Source of the DNA: Nocardia donostiensis
GTDB taxonomy: Bacteria; Actinomycetota; Actinomycetes; Mycobacteriales; Mycobacteriaceae
Direction: 5' to 3'
Assembly (NCBI RefSeq): GCF_002081715.1
Contig: NZ_MUKP01000001.1
Span: 186,001 to 250,000 of the forward strand
DNA length: 64,000 nucleotides
Part shown: positions 25,358 through 34,455 of the stretch, in pieces
How the letters are laid out: every line of letters starts with the position of its first letter
Position numbering within the stretch: the stretch's first letter is position 1
Translations under genes and position numbers: made by a program
Notes under the pieces: generated by a model
Told to the model about the DNA's origin: nothing
What the model saw: the letters and a program-made list of their open reading frames with translations, nothing else
Database searches by the model: none

Positions 25358-25966
25358 ATGAAATTCGGTAAGTTCAGCGCTGTCGCATGCATGGCTATCG
25401 CCGCCATCGGTATCACCGCCGGAACCGCGAATGCGCAGCCCGCGGCTGCCAACGAAGACATCACCACTTCGGGTGTCCAGCAGGGAATCGCTTACGAGAC
25501 CACACTTTCCGGCGACGCCAAGACGGTGACCACCACCGTCGACGCGGGTGCCTTCGAAATCACCGACAACGGTGCCACCGTGTCCCTCATCGCCGCCAAT
25601 GGCGCGGAGATCAGCGAGCTCCCGCTGACCTTCCAGGTCGCGGGCCGGTCGATTCCGATCGCGCACGAAATCGGTGACAACGGCCGCAGTCTCACCCTTA
25701 CGCCGGAGGTGAGCGCGGGGGATATCGCCGAACTGAAGGACATCAGCTCCTTCGACCGGTTCATGGATCAGGCCAACAAGAACATCCTCGGCATGATCGC
25801 AGGCGGTGTGCTCGGCGGGTTCATCGGATCGCTTCTCGGTTTGGGCATCTTCAGCATCATCACCGGGCCGCTCGGCATGGTGGCGGGCGCGCTGGTCGGT
25901 GGCTCCATCCAGGGTGGTCCTGCTTTCACCGACGCTCTCATGGCGCTGATCAACGGTCAGCCCTGA
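25358..25966 (+). CDS. Secreted protein with beta-rich domain and glycine-zipper C-terminus (DUF8020-like)
   Basis: 202 residues with a strong GGGGAGGA ribosome site. Signal peptide with cleavage after ANA near residue 26. The exported part has a repetitive beta-strand pattern (TVDAGAFEITDNGATVSLIA, LPLTFQVAGRSIPIAHEI, GRSLTLTPEV), like the DUF8020 domain common in Nocardia. It ends in a hydrophobic, glycine-spaced region (IAGGVLGGFIGSLLGLGIF, ITGPLGMVAGALVGG) that could span or insert into a membrane. That combination suggests an outer-membrane or mycomembrane association. Followed by a strong terminator. Function unknown; the DUF number is from memory. Confidence 0.75.
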   Translation: MKFGKFSAVACMAIAAIGITAGTANAQPAAANEDITTSGVQQGIAYETTLSGDAKTVTTTVDAGAFEITDNGATVSLIAANGAEISELPLTFQVAGRSIPIAHEIGDNGRSLTLTPEVSAGDIAELKDISSFDRFMDQANKNILGMIAGGVLGGFIGSLLGLGIFSIITGPLGMVAGALVGGSIQGGPAFTDALMALINGQP

Positions 25967-26002
25967 TAGTTGCGCCAAGCGGTAGCGGGTAACGACACAA
26001 AT

Positions 26003-26037
26003 CGGGCACGCCGATTACGGCGTGCCCGCTTTTGTTG
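26003..26037. terminator. Rho-independent terminator, bidirectional
   Basis: An 11-bp perfect stem, CGGGCACGCCG and CGGCGTGCCCG, around an ATTA loop, followed by CTTTTGTTGT. It sits between two convergent genes and probably serves both. Confidence 0.85.
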
Positions 26038-26041
26038 TGCG

Positions 26042-26335
26042 TCAATCCACCAGGATTCCCGCTGCATCGGCAACCGGAGTATCTGCGACGCTTTCGGCAT
26101 TGCAGACCAGTTTCGCCGTACCCAGAGCTACATTCGGGCTTCCGGCGAACGGGCTGTCGGGATTTTCCGTAAGAATCTGCTCGATCAGCGACTTCTGGGC
26201 ATCATTGTCGAGCGCCTTGAACTCGCGGCAGGTGGTCTGCGCCGCATCCGGTGCGGTTTCCTCGTCCGATCCGCAGCCGGCCAATAAGAATGCCACCGCC
26301 GCGGTGGCCGAGACGATGGCAGAAATTCGCTTCAT
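26042..26335 (-). CDS. Small lipoprotein of unknown function
   Basis: 97 residues. Type II signal peptide with lipobox LLAGC, acylated Cys21. The mature part is about 75 residues with two more cysteines (TTCREFKALD and LVCNAES) that could form a disulfide, and a helical QKSLIEQILTENPDSPF segment. It is convergent with the DUF8020-like gene and shares its terminator. No family recognised; small cysteine-paired lipoproteins of this kind are common in Nocardia. Confidence 0.72.
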   Translation of the reverse strand: MKRISAIVSATAAVAFLLAGCGSDEETAPDAAQTTCREFKALDNDAQKSLIEQILTENPDSPFAGSPNVALGTAKLVCNAESVADTPVADAAGILVD

Positions 26336-26475
26336 ATCGTGCTTTTCCCGTGGTCAGCGGCGCCGGAGCCTCCGGCGCGTCCGATGCAGCGTACCGGGGG
26401 GAAGCGGTACTGTGATCAGCCGCCGCCACGGCTAGAATGTCCGGTACTCGTAGTTTCACTAAACCGGAGGCAGTG

Positions 26476-26931
26476 TTGCCGAAGAACCTCGAAGTCAGCA
26501 TTGAGATCGCCGCATCACCCGAACGGGTATGGGCCGTGGTCTCCGATCTGAAGCGGATGCCGGAGTTCAGCCCCCAGTGCGTGCGGATGCTCCCGCTCGG
26601 CACTCCCAAGACCGGCACCTGGACGATCAATATCAACCGCGACGGCAAGAAATTCTGGCCGACCACCGCGCGGATCGTGCGCTATGAACCGAATCAGGCC
26701 TTCGCGTTCCGCATCAACGAGAACCGCTCGGTGTGGAGCTATACGCTCGAACCCACCGCGAGCGGGACCCGGCTGATCGAACGCCGGGACGTCCCCAACG
26801 GCACCACCTGGCTGTCCCGCACGGCGGTCAACGCCGCACTCGGCGGGGAACAACCGTTCGAAGAGTTACTGGTGCGCGGGATGAACGAAACCCTCGACAA
26901 GATCAAAACCGCAGTCGAAGCAGGCCGCTGA
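26476..26931 (+). CDS. SRPBCC-superfamily (polyketide cyclase/START-like) protein
   Basis: 151 residues from TTG 26476, chosen because GGAGG ends 5 nt upstream; a GTG at 26473 is too close. Opens LEVSIEIAASPERVWAVVSDLKRMPEFSPQC, the helix-grip entrance of the SRPBCC fold, with WTININRDGKKFW, YEPNQAFAFRIN and GTRLIERRDVP following. Such proteins bind small hydrophobic ligands. It lies upstream of, and convergent with, fabH, so a lipid-related ligand is possible but unproven. Confidence 0.82.
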   Translation: MPKNLEVSIEIAASPERVWAVVSDLKRMPEFSPQCVRMLPLGTPKTGTWTININRDGKKFWPTTARIVRYEPNQAFAFRINENRSVWSYTLEPTASGTRLIERRDVPNGTTWLSRTAVNAALGGEQPFEELLVRGMNETLDKIKTAVEAGR

Positions 26932-27004
26932 CCGGTTCAGTCGCGGCCGGTGATCGATCGGCGTGCGGGCGGTCGGTAGCTGCCGTCGTCCGCACGCCGG
27001 ATAT

Positions 27005-28033
27005 TCACTTCCAGTTGGGCAGCTCCACCACCTGGGCGGCATAGGACAGTCCCGCGCCGAAAGCGATGAGCAACGCGGTATCGCCGGGCTTGGACCGGCC
27101 GGTACGCAGCAGGTTCTCCATAGCCAGCGGAATCGACGCCGCCGAAGTATTGCCCGCCTCCTCTATATCATCGGCCAGCGCGCAGTTCTCCGGCAGCTTC
27201 AGCACCCGCGCCATGATCTCGATGATCCGGCCGTTGGCCTGGTGCGGAATCATCGCGTTCAGATCGTCGGTGGACAGACCGGCCCGGTCGACGGCGTCTC
27301 GGCAGACCTTCTCCAGCGAATGCGCGGCCCAGCGGAACACCGCGGTGCCCTCCATCGCCAGATAGGGGCGGACCGCCTCGAGACCCTTCTCCTCGATCTC
27401 GGCGAAGAACTCCATCCAGTCCTTGTCCTGGCGGATCGCCTGATGCTGGGTGCCATCGGAACCCCAAACCGTGGGGCCGATCCCCTGGGTCGCCGACGGC
27501 CCGACCACCACCGCGCCCGCACCGTCGGCGAACAGGAATGCGGTGGACCGGTCGGCCGGGTTCACCGTATTGGTCAACTTCTCCACACCGATCACCAGCA
27601 CGTGCCCGGATGTTCCGGCGCGGACCAGGTCCGAGGCCAGCGCCAGCGCATGGCAGAAACCGGCACAACCGGCGGAGATATCGAACGCCGCCGGGCCGTC
27701 CATCCCCAGTTCGGTGGCGATCTGGGGTGCGGCCGCCGGGGTGAGCAGCAGATGCGTCGACGTGGCGACGATAACGCAGTCGACCTGGTCTGCGGCGACA
27801 CCGGCGGATGCGAGGGCATCGCGCGATGCAGCCACGCTCATGCTGTGAATCGTCTCCGACTCGTCGGCGAACCGGCGAGTCTTGATTCCCGATCTGGTGC
27901 GGATCCACTCGTCGCTGGAATTGATCGGGCCGGCGACCTCGTCGTTCGTGACGACCCGGGCCGGGCGGTATACACCCAGTCCGAGGATCGCCGTGTGCTC
28001 CGCCCCGGACGTCTGGGCGAGTCGAGCAGCCAT
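27005..28033 (-). CDS. fabH: 3-oxoacyl-[acyl-carrier-protein] synthase III
   Basis: 342 residues from ATG 28033, preceded by AGGAGAA; the frame extends upstream but without support. The catalytic triad is complete: Cys123 in DISAGCAGF, His264 in IPHQANGRI and Asn295 in EEAGNTSAAS. Starts a new acyl chain by condensing acyl-CoA with malonyl-ACP, and in mycolic-acid bacteria it links FAS-I products to FAS-II. The opening AILGLGVYRPARVVTNDEV is typical. It stands alone, divergent from the GlsB-type gene. Long-chain specificity like the mycobacterial enzyme is an inference from the organism group. Confidence 0.93.
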   Translation of the reverse strand: MAARLAQTSGAEHTAILGLGVYRPARVVTNDEVAGPINSSDEWIRTRSGIKTRRFADESETIHSMSVAASRDALASAGVAADQVDCVIVATSTHLLLTPAAAPQIATELGMDGPAAFDISAGCAGFCHALALASDLVRAGTSGHVLVIGVEKLTNTVNPADRSTAFLFADGAGAVVVGPSATQGIGPTVWGSDGTQHQAIRQDKDWMEFFAEIEEKGLEAVRPYLAMEGTAVFRWAAHSLEKVCRDAVDRAGLSTDDLNAMIPHQANGRIIEIMARVLKLPENCALADDIEEAGNTSAASIPLAMENLLRTGRSKPGDTALLIAFGAGLSYAAQVVELPNWK

Positions 28034-28256
28034 AGTGCTTCTCCTAGGTGCCTGCGGCGGCGCCGCCGGGTTGTTGTCCCGAAGTATCAATGTGGATCCC
28101 TCCCCGGCGCGGCGCCAGGGAATACGTAGACATGAGGCACCCTCATATTAGCCCCAGATTCGTGCGACGCAGCGCGTATTCCTCGATTGTCCGGGTATCC
28201 GGCTCATACGCGTCACGCACAAACGGCGCTACCCAACTAGATGAGCGAGGGACAAC

Positions 28257-28529
28257 ATGCTCGGACTCGGGATCATCGGCTGGATCATCATCGGCGGTAT
28301 CGCCGGGTGGATCGCCAGCAAGGTTATGAAAACCGATGAGCAGCAGGGGATTCTGCTCAATATCGTCGTTGGCGTTATCGGCGGCCTGCTCGGCGGATTC
28401 CTGTTGTCGCTGCTCGGCGTCGACGTCGCCGGTGGTGGGCTTATCTTCAGCTTCCTCACCTGCTTGGCCGGCGCAGTTATCCTGCTGTTCCTGGTACGGC
28501 TGGTAACGGGCAGTCGCTCGGTTCGCTGA
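28257..28529 (+). CDS. GlsB/YeaQ/YmgE-family membrane protein
   Basis: 90 residues, with GAGGGA upstream. Three hydrophobic helices rich in glycine: LGIIGWIIIGGIAGWIASKV, ILLNIVVGVIGGLLGGFLLS and LIFSFLTCLAGAVILLFLVRL. This is the transglycosylase-associated / stress-response membrane family; induced under stress in several bacteria, mechanism unknown. Divergent from fabH with 223 bp between starts. Confidence 0.88.
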   Translation: MLGLGIIGWIIIGGIAGWIASKVMKTDEQQGILLNIVVGVIGGLLGGFLLSLLGVDVAGGGLIFSFLTCLAGAVILLFLVRLVTGSRSVR

Positions 28530-28587
28530 CGCCGGGTGCCATGAGCTCGGTTCGGCGTAAGGTGTGAACGCTTGCGCCTGACGCTCA

Positions 28588-28613
28588 GCCGGACACGCAA
28601 CGGCGTGTCCGGC
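28588..28613 (+). terminator. Hairpin after the GlsB-type gene
   Basis: GCCGGACACG and CGTGTCCGGC form a 10-bp perfect stem around a CAACGG loop, 56 nt after the stop. No U-run. Confidence 0.55.
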
Positions 28614-28665
28614 CGAGTCGGTCGAGAGCGCGCGACCATTCATACCGAGCACGAAAGAGGAGCTT

Positions 28666-29391
28666 GTGGCACGCCGTCCCACCCCGCCCGGCACGCCTGA
28701 ACGCACCGGCCTGGCCCATGTGGCCGATCTGGTGCGCACCGCGATCCCGCCGCTGCACCCGGCCGGACTGCCGTTCGTTGCCGCGCCGTTGGCCGTCGCG
28801 CTGCTCGCCGGTAAACGCCCCTGGCTGCGCCGCAGCGGACTGGCGGCCGCGGCGGCCTGCGCGACATTCTTCCGGCACCCGCACCGAGTGCCGCCCAACC
28901 GGGCCGGTGCCGTCGTCTCCCCCGCCGACGGCGAGGTCGCGCTCGTCGACACCGCGGCACCGCCCGCCGAGCTCGGTCTCGGCGACCAGCCGCTGCCCCG
29001 GGTGAGTATTTTCCTTTCCGTCCTCGACGTGCACGTGCAGCGCACCCCTGTTTCCGGCACCGTGCGCTCGGTACTGCACCAACCAGGACAGTTCCGCTCC
29101 GCCGACCTGCCCGAGGCGAGCGCCGTCAACGAGCGCAACAGCATGATCATCGACACCCAGGGCGGGGACCAGATCGTGGTGGTCCAGATCGCCGGGCTGC
29201 TGGCCCGCCGCATCGTCTGCGACGCCCGCGCAGGCGATGTACTGACCATCGGCGACACTTACGGCCTGATTCGCTTCGGCTCCCGCGTCGACACCTATTT
29301 TCCGGCGGGCACCGAACTGCTCGTCCAGGTCGGGCAGCGCACCATCGGCGCGGAAACCGTGCTCGCGGTGCTGCCGTCTGCCGCTTCGTAA
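28666..29391 (+). CDS. psd: Phosphatidylserine decarboxylase
   Basis: 241 residues from GTG 28666 with AGGAG upstream. Makes phosphatidylethanolamine from phosphatidylserine. The enzyme self-cleaves at a G-S bond to create a pyruvoyl group; the site is RFGSRVD near the C-terminus. Other family stretches are [22 protein letters not shown] (catalytic Asp region), [19 protein letters not shown] and ERNSMIID. A short-form (class II-like) enzyme with one N-terminal membrane helix pair. Its stop overlaps the pssA start (TAATG), so the two are coupled. Confidence 0.94.
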   Translation: MARRPTPPGTPERTGLAHVADLVRTAIPPLHPAGLPFVAAPLAVALLAGKRPWLRRSGLAAAAACATFFRHPHRVPPNRAGAVVSPADGEVALVDTAAPPAELGLGDQPLPRVSIFLSVLDVHVQRTPVSGTVRSVLHQPGQFRSADLPEASAVNERNSMIIDTQGGDQIVVVQIAGLLARRIVCDARAGDVLTIGDTYGLIRFGSRVDTYFPAGTELLVQVGQRTIGAETVLAVLPSAAS

Positions 29392-30311
29392 TGGAGCAGG
29401 TGATCGAGGGGCGGCGCCGCCGTTCCATCCGGCTGCTGCCTAGCATCGTTACGATCCTGGCGCTCTGCTCGGGTATGTCGGCGGTGAAATTCGGGCTGGA
29501 CGGCGAATTCGGTATTGCCCTGGCGATGATCGGCGCGGCCGCCGTGCTCGACACTCTCGACGGCAGGCTGGCCCGTATGCTCGCGGCCACCACCAAGATC
29601 GGCGCCGAACTGGATTCGCTGTCCGACGCCATCTCCTTCGGTGTCGCGCCCGCACTGGTGCTGTACGTGGCCATGTTGCGCAACGACAACAGTGCGGGCT
29701 GGATCATCGCCCTGATGTTCGCGGTGAGCATCGTGCTGCGGCTGGCCAGGTTCAACACCCTGATGGACGACGACACCAGGCCGGATTGGGCGCGCGACTA
29801 CTTCGTCGGCGTGCCCGCCCCGGCGGGTGCGCTGATCGCGATGGCGCCGATCGCGCTGTACGTGCAGTTCGGTGACGGTTGGTGGGCCGGTTTCTACGTC
29901 GTTGCCGTCTGGACGCTGTTCGCTGCCGCGCTGTGCGTGAGCACCATCCCGACGCTGGCCATGAAGTCGGTATCGGTCGCGCCGCAGGCTGCTGCCGGGC
30001 TGCTGGTGCTGGTCGCGCTCGCCGGGGCCGCGCTGGTCACCTATCCGATCGTGCTGCTGCTGGTGCTGATCGTGCTGTACCTCGGCCATATCCCGTTTGC
30101 GTGGTATTCGCAACGCTGGGTCGCTGCCCGTCCGGAGACCTGGGCACACAAACCGGCCGAACGCCGCGCCCAGCGCCGCGCGGACCGTCGTTTGCCCGCC
30201 ATCCGCCGTCCGGCGCTGCGTCGTCCTGATATCCGGCGTCCTGTACTGCGTGGCGATTCCCGGCTGCGGCTGCGCAGGCCTGGCGGAAAGAAGGATCGCG
30301 ATGACTTATGA
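29391..30311 (+). CDS. pssA: CDP-diacylglycerol-serine O-phosphatidyltransferase
   Basis: 306 residues. Integral membrane enzyme that makes phosphatidylserine. The CDP-alcohol phosphotransferase signature D-G-x2-A-R-x8-G-x3-D-x3-D is complete (Asp57-Gly58, Ala61-Arg62, Gly71, Asp75, Asp79). About eight helices, then an unusually basic C-terminal tail of about 55 residues with repeated R-R-P-x-x-R-R-P units. Together with psd it gives the whole phosphatidylethanolamine branch in one operon. In M. tuberculosis the same pair lies next to the Rv0435c ATPase. Confidence 0.93.
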   Translation: MEQVIEGRRRRSIRLLPSIVTILALCSGMSAVKFGLDGEFGIALAMIGAAAVLDTLDGRLARMLAATTKIGAELDSLSDAISFGVAPALVLYVAMLRNDNSAGWIIALMFAVSIVLRLARFNTLMDDDTRPDWARDYFVGVPAPAGALIAMAPIALYVQFGDGWWAGFYVVAVWTLFAAALCVSTIPTLAMKSVSVAPQAAAGLLVLVALAGAALVTYPIVLLLVLIVLYLGHIPFAWYSQRWVAARPETWAHKPAERRAQRRADRRLPAIRRPALRRPDIRRPVLRGDSRLRLRRPGGKKDRDDL

Positions 30312-30341
30312 AGGCTCGGCAGACGCGACCGCGACCAAGAT

Positions 30342-30360
30342 CGTCAACCATGGGTTGACG
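30342..30360. promoter_or_regulatory. Operator dyad 1, CGTCAAC-N5-GTTGACG
   Basis: Half-sites at 30342-30348 and 30354-30360. The right half overlaps the -35 hexamer TTGACG (30355-30360). Identical in half-sites and spacing to dyad 2; the two centres are 28 bp apart. Confidence 0.75.
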
Positions 30361-30383
30361 AATCGCATGCGTCAACTTAAAGT
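30355..30383 (+). promoter_or_regulatory. SigA-type promoter of the Clp-N/HTH gene, leaderless
   Basis: TTGACG (30355-30360), 17-nt spacer, TAAAGT (30378-30383). The -10 ends 6 nt before the ATG at 30390, so transcription should begin at or next to the start codon. Both hexamers are embedded in the operator dyads. Confidence 0.7.
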
Positions 30384-30392
30384 TGACGCATG
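30366..30392. promoter_or_regulatory. Operator dyad 2, 27-nt perfect palindrome over the start codon
   Basis: Two 13-nt arms around a single central A at 30379. Contains CGTCAAC (30370-30376) and GTTGACG (30382-30388) separated by 5 nt, and reaches the G of the ATG start at 30392. A bound repressor would cover the -10 and the start site. Confidence 0.8.
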
Positions 30393-31145
30393 ACTTCTGC
30401 AGTGCGTTTGGACGACCTCATCAACGGAATCAAGAAGGCCCGGCCGGACAATGTGCTCGACCAGCTCTCCGACGCGGTGGTGGCCGGGAACCACCTCGGC
30501 GAGCTGGCCGACCACCTCATCGGACATTTTGTGGATCAGGCGCGGCGGTCCGGCGCTTCCTGGACCGACATCGGGGCGAGTATGGGCGTGAGCAAGCAGG
30601 CCGCGCAGAAACGGTTCGTACCCAAAGCTCCAGGTGACCCCTCCGACGTCGCGACGGTGGACCCGAATGCCGGCTTCGCCAAATTCACCCCCCGCGCGCG
30701 GACGGTCGTGATGGTCTCGCAGGAAGCTGCCCGGGTGGCCGGGCGCTCGGAGATCGGGGTGGAGCACCTGGTACTCGGCCTGCTCGCCGAGCCCGAGGGC
30801 CTGGCGGCGCGGCTGGTGATCGACCAGGGGGTTTCGCTGGAGAAACTCGCCTCGGCGGCCGCAGGCGGCACTGATCTCTCGCTGAAAGCGCTCCATGATT
30901 CGGTGGCGTCGGGGCAGGTGCAGGCGCTGATCCCGTTCGGTGCGGAAGCCAAGAAGGTGCTCGAGCTTACCTTCCGGGAAGCGCTGCGGCTCGGGCACAA
31001 CTACATCGGTACCGAGCACGTCCTGCTGGCGTTGCTGGAGCAGGAGAACGGGGAGGGCCTGCTGAGCGGGCTCGGCTTGGACAAAGCGGCGATCGAGTCG
31101 CAACTGGTGGAAATGCTGTCCCAGATCATGGGGGGCGGAGCCTGA
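30390..31145 (+). CDS. Clp N-domain protein with helix-turn-helix
   Basis: 251 residues. The N-terminal part has a helix-turn-helix: DQARRSGASWTDIGASMGVSKQAAQKRF (about 49-76). After a short linker come two Clp-N repeats: FTPRARTVVMVSQEAARVAG through IGVEHLVLGLLAEPEGLAAR, and FGAEAKKVLELTFREALRLG through IGTEHVLLALLEQENGEG. No ATPase domain follows, so it is not a Clp chaperone itself. It could sense substrates or ClpC and act as a repressor. The two dyads in its own promoter make autoregulation likely. Start fixed by the promoter and the palindrome. Confidence 0.85.
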   Translation: MTSAVRLDDLINGIKKARPDNVLDQLSDAVVAGNHLGELADHLIGHFVDQARRSGASWTDIGASMGVSKQAAQKRFVPKAPGDPSDVATVDPNAGFAKFTPRARTVVMVSQEAARVAGRSEIGVEHLVLGLLAEPEGLAARLVIDQGVSLEKLASAAAGGTDLSLKALHDSVASGQVQALIPFGAEAKKVLELTFREALRLGHNYIGTEHVLLALLEQENGEGLLSGLGLDKAAIESQLVEMLSQIMGGGA

Positions 31146-31156
31146 CCGTCGCGATT

Positions 31157-31182
31157 CGCCCCCGGCTGCACGTCCGGGGGCG
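31157..31182 (+). terminator. Hairpin after the Clp-N gene
   Basis: CGCCCCCGG and CCGGGGGCG, a 9-bp perfect stem with an 8-nt loop, 12 nt after the stop codon. No U-run. Confidence 0.6.
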
Positions 31183-31290
31183 TCGTGGTGCCCAGGAGGC
31201 TTCGCCCGTGGTGTTCTGTGGCGGCGGTAGGGCACCGACGTGCCGTATTTTGTTCTCCCGTCCAGTCGTTGTCGGTCGTAATCTATAGCA

Positions 31291-31584
31291 ATGGCCGATG
31301 ACCCGGACTCCGATACCGTGGCGGGGGAGCGGCGTGACGATCTGCTGCGCGCGCTGTCCTATGTGTCGACGGAGTCACGCGATGACGGCAGCTATATCGT
31401 CAATGGTGATCTGCCGCCGGAGGTTGCGCCGCCGTTCATCCGGGCCATCATGCGGGTGGAAGCGGAACTCCTGCTGCACGACGCCGAGTTCGTGACCATC
31501 GACGAGGGTGAGCCGCGTACGCCGGAAGAACGGCGAGCCGACGCGTTCCTCGCGCTGGCGTTGCGGGTGACCGACAATCTCTAG
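31291..31584 (+). CDS. Small acidic hypothetical protein
   Basis: 97 residues, start ATG 31291. TAATCT ends 6 nt before the start, so a leaderless mRNA is possible. Strongly acidic, with no signal peptide or membrane segment; it has LLRALSYVSTESRDDGSYIV and IRAIMRVEAELLLHDAEFV. I do not recognise the family. It lies just upstream of the CIRCE elements of groEL2 but should have its own promoter. Confidence 0.6.
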   Translation: MADDPDSDTVAGERRDDLLRALSYVSTESRDDGSYIVNGDLPPEVAPPFIRAIMRVEAELLLHDAEFVTIDEGEPRTPEERRADAFLALALRVTDNL

Positions 31585-31609
31585 CCAAGCGCGCAGAGCC
31601 GCGACCAAC

Positions 31610-31636
31610 CTTGCACTCGTCACCCCCGAGTGCTAA
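31610..31636 (+). promoter_or_regulatory. CIRCE operator 1
   Basis: CTTGCACTC-N9-GAGTGCTAA. The right half is identical to the CIRCE consensus, the left differs at two positions. HrcA binds such sites to repress chaperonin genes. Confidence 0.88.
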
Positions 31637-31644
31637 AAATGGCT

Positions 31645-31671
31645 TTGGCACTCTCGACGTGTGAGTGCCAG
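31645..31671 (+). promoter_or_regulatory. CIRCE operator 2
   Basis: TTGGCACTC-N9-GAGTGCCAG, 8 nt after the first element. The core GCACTC/GAGTGC is exact. Two tandem CIRCE sites imply cooperative HrcA repression of groEL2. Confidence 0.85.
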
Positions 31672-31684
31672 GTCGGGACGGTGA

Positions 31685-33430
<1,746 letters not shown>

Positions 33431-33460
33431 GTCCCCGCCGCACCGGCAACCGTTCGAACC

Positions 33461-33494
33461 GAAGGCCGGCCCACCACTCGGTGGGCCGGCCTTC
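33461..33494. terminator. Terminator of groEL2
   Basis: A 15-bp perfect stem beginning GAAGGCCGGCCCACC with an ACTC loop, 30 nt after groEL2 and 27 nt before the end of the convergent ZIP gene. It can serve both strands. Confidence 0.8.
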
Positions 33495-33521
33495 GGCTTC
33501 GGCCGCTTCCTGGTCGCGCGG

Positions 33522-34211
33522 CTATCCGACCAAGAACGCCAGTAAAAACCCTGCCGCGGTTGCGATACCGACCCACCAGCCGCCTTCGCGGTAGGCCTCC
33601 GGCATCAGCGAATCGGCCAGTACCGCGATCGTCGCGCCGCCCGCAAAAGCCTGCGCGGCACTGATATAGGTGGGTGGAAGATGCTCTCCTGCCACGTTTC
33701 CCGCGACGGTGACCAGCACAAGCACCGCTCCCGTAGCCGTCCAGAGCGCGAAAACTTTGCCCGGCTCGAAACCACGCTGATCGCGCAGCAGTGCCGAACC
33801 GCCGATCGCCTCGGGCACATTGCCGAGAGCGACGGCAACCAGCAGGGCCAGGCCGCCGCCCGCTCCCAGGGACACACCGAGCGCGGTGTTCTCCGGGACG
33901 CCGTCGAGCACGGTGCCGAGCATCAGCGCCCAGCCGATAGCGCTGCCGCCGCCGAGATGATTTTCGATGAACCGGTCGGCCACCACGAAGACGCCCGCCC
34001 CCAGGAGCAGTGCTGCGCCGGCAACGAAAACCCCGGCTTGCACAAAGGCCGGCTCGAACAGTTCGTTCGTCACCGCCGCGATCATTGCTCCGGCGCCGAG
34101 TGCCATCAGTGAGGCCAGTACCGGGGTGGGCAGCGTCCAGCGCAATCCGATAGCTGCGCCGAGGAGTAGGGGCACTGCTGTCCCGAGACCGTATAGCAGT
34201 GCGGTTCCCAT
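33522..34211 (-). CDS. ZIP-family metal transporter lacking the canonical histidines
   Basis: 229 residues from ATG 34211, which gives the usual MGTALLYGLGTAVPLLLGAAIG opening; the longer frame upstream is non-coding. About eight helices. In ZIP proteins helices 4 and 5 carry H-N-x-P-E and H-E-x-P-H-E. Here they read LDGVPENTALG (Asp103, Glu107, Asn108) and LGNVPEAIGGS (Asn131, Glu134), so the prolines and glutamates remain but no histidine. This subgroup occurs in actinobacteria. The transported ion is unknown and may differ from zinc. Confidence 0.78.
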   Translation of the reverse strand: MGTALLYGLGTAVPLLLGAAIGLRWTLPTPVLASLMALGAGAMIAAVTNELFEPAFVQAGVFVAGAALLLGAGVFVVADRFIENHLGGGSAIGWALMLGTVLDGVPENTALGVSLGAGGGLALLVAVALGNVPEAIGGSALLRDQRGFEPGKVFALWTATGAVLVLVTVAGNVAGEHLPPTYISAAQAFAGGATIAVLADSLMPEAYREGGWWVGIATAAGFLLAFLVG

Positions 34212-34401
34212 GCGGTAAATCCTATGTGCGCACTGGCCGCGTCTGGGGCCGGACAAGCGCAGACGAGCGCCGAAAGAAATTCTTCTATAATTTCCCTTTA
34301 AAATAGCGCGCGCGGATCCAGTTGCCGGTATCGTCGTTTCAGCACGGCTGCTGATGACAAACACTGCGGCCAGCCAACTTCCGGCAAACTGAAAGTTGCT
34401 G

Positions 34402-34440
34402 CGAAAGGCCCGATCGATGACGAGGGGATCGGGCCTTTCG
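34402..34440. promoter_or_regulatory. Long hairpin just upstream of the TetR gene
   Basis: CGAAAGGCCCGATC and its exact reverse complement form a 14-bp stem around an 11-nt loop, ending 16 nt before the ATG at 34456. It lies between divergent genes, so it is not a plain read-through terminator. Could be an operator or an attenuator. Confidence 0.5.
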
Positions 34441-34455
34441 GTATTGTCTGCCCCG

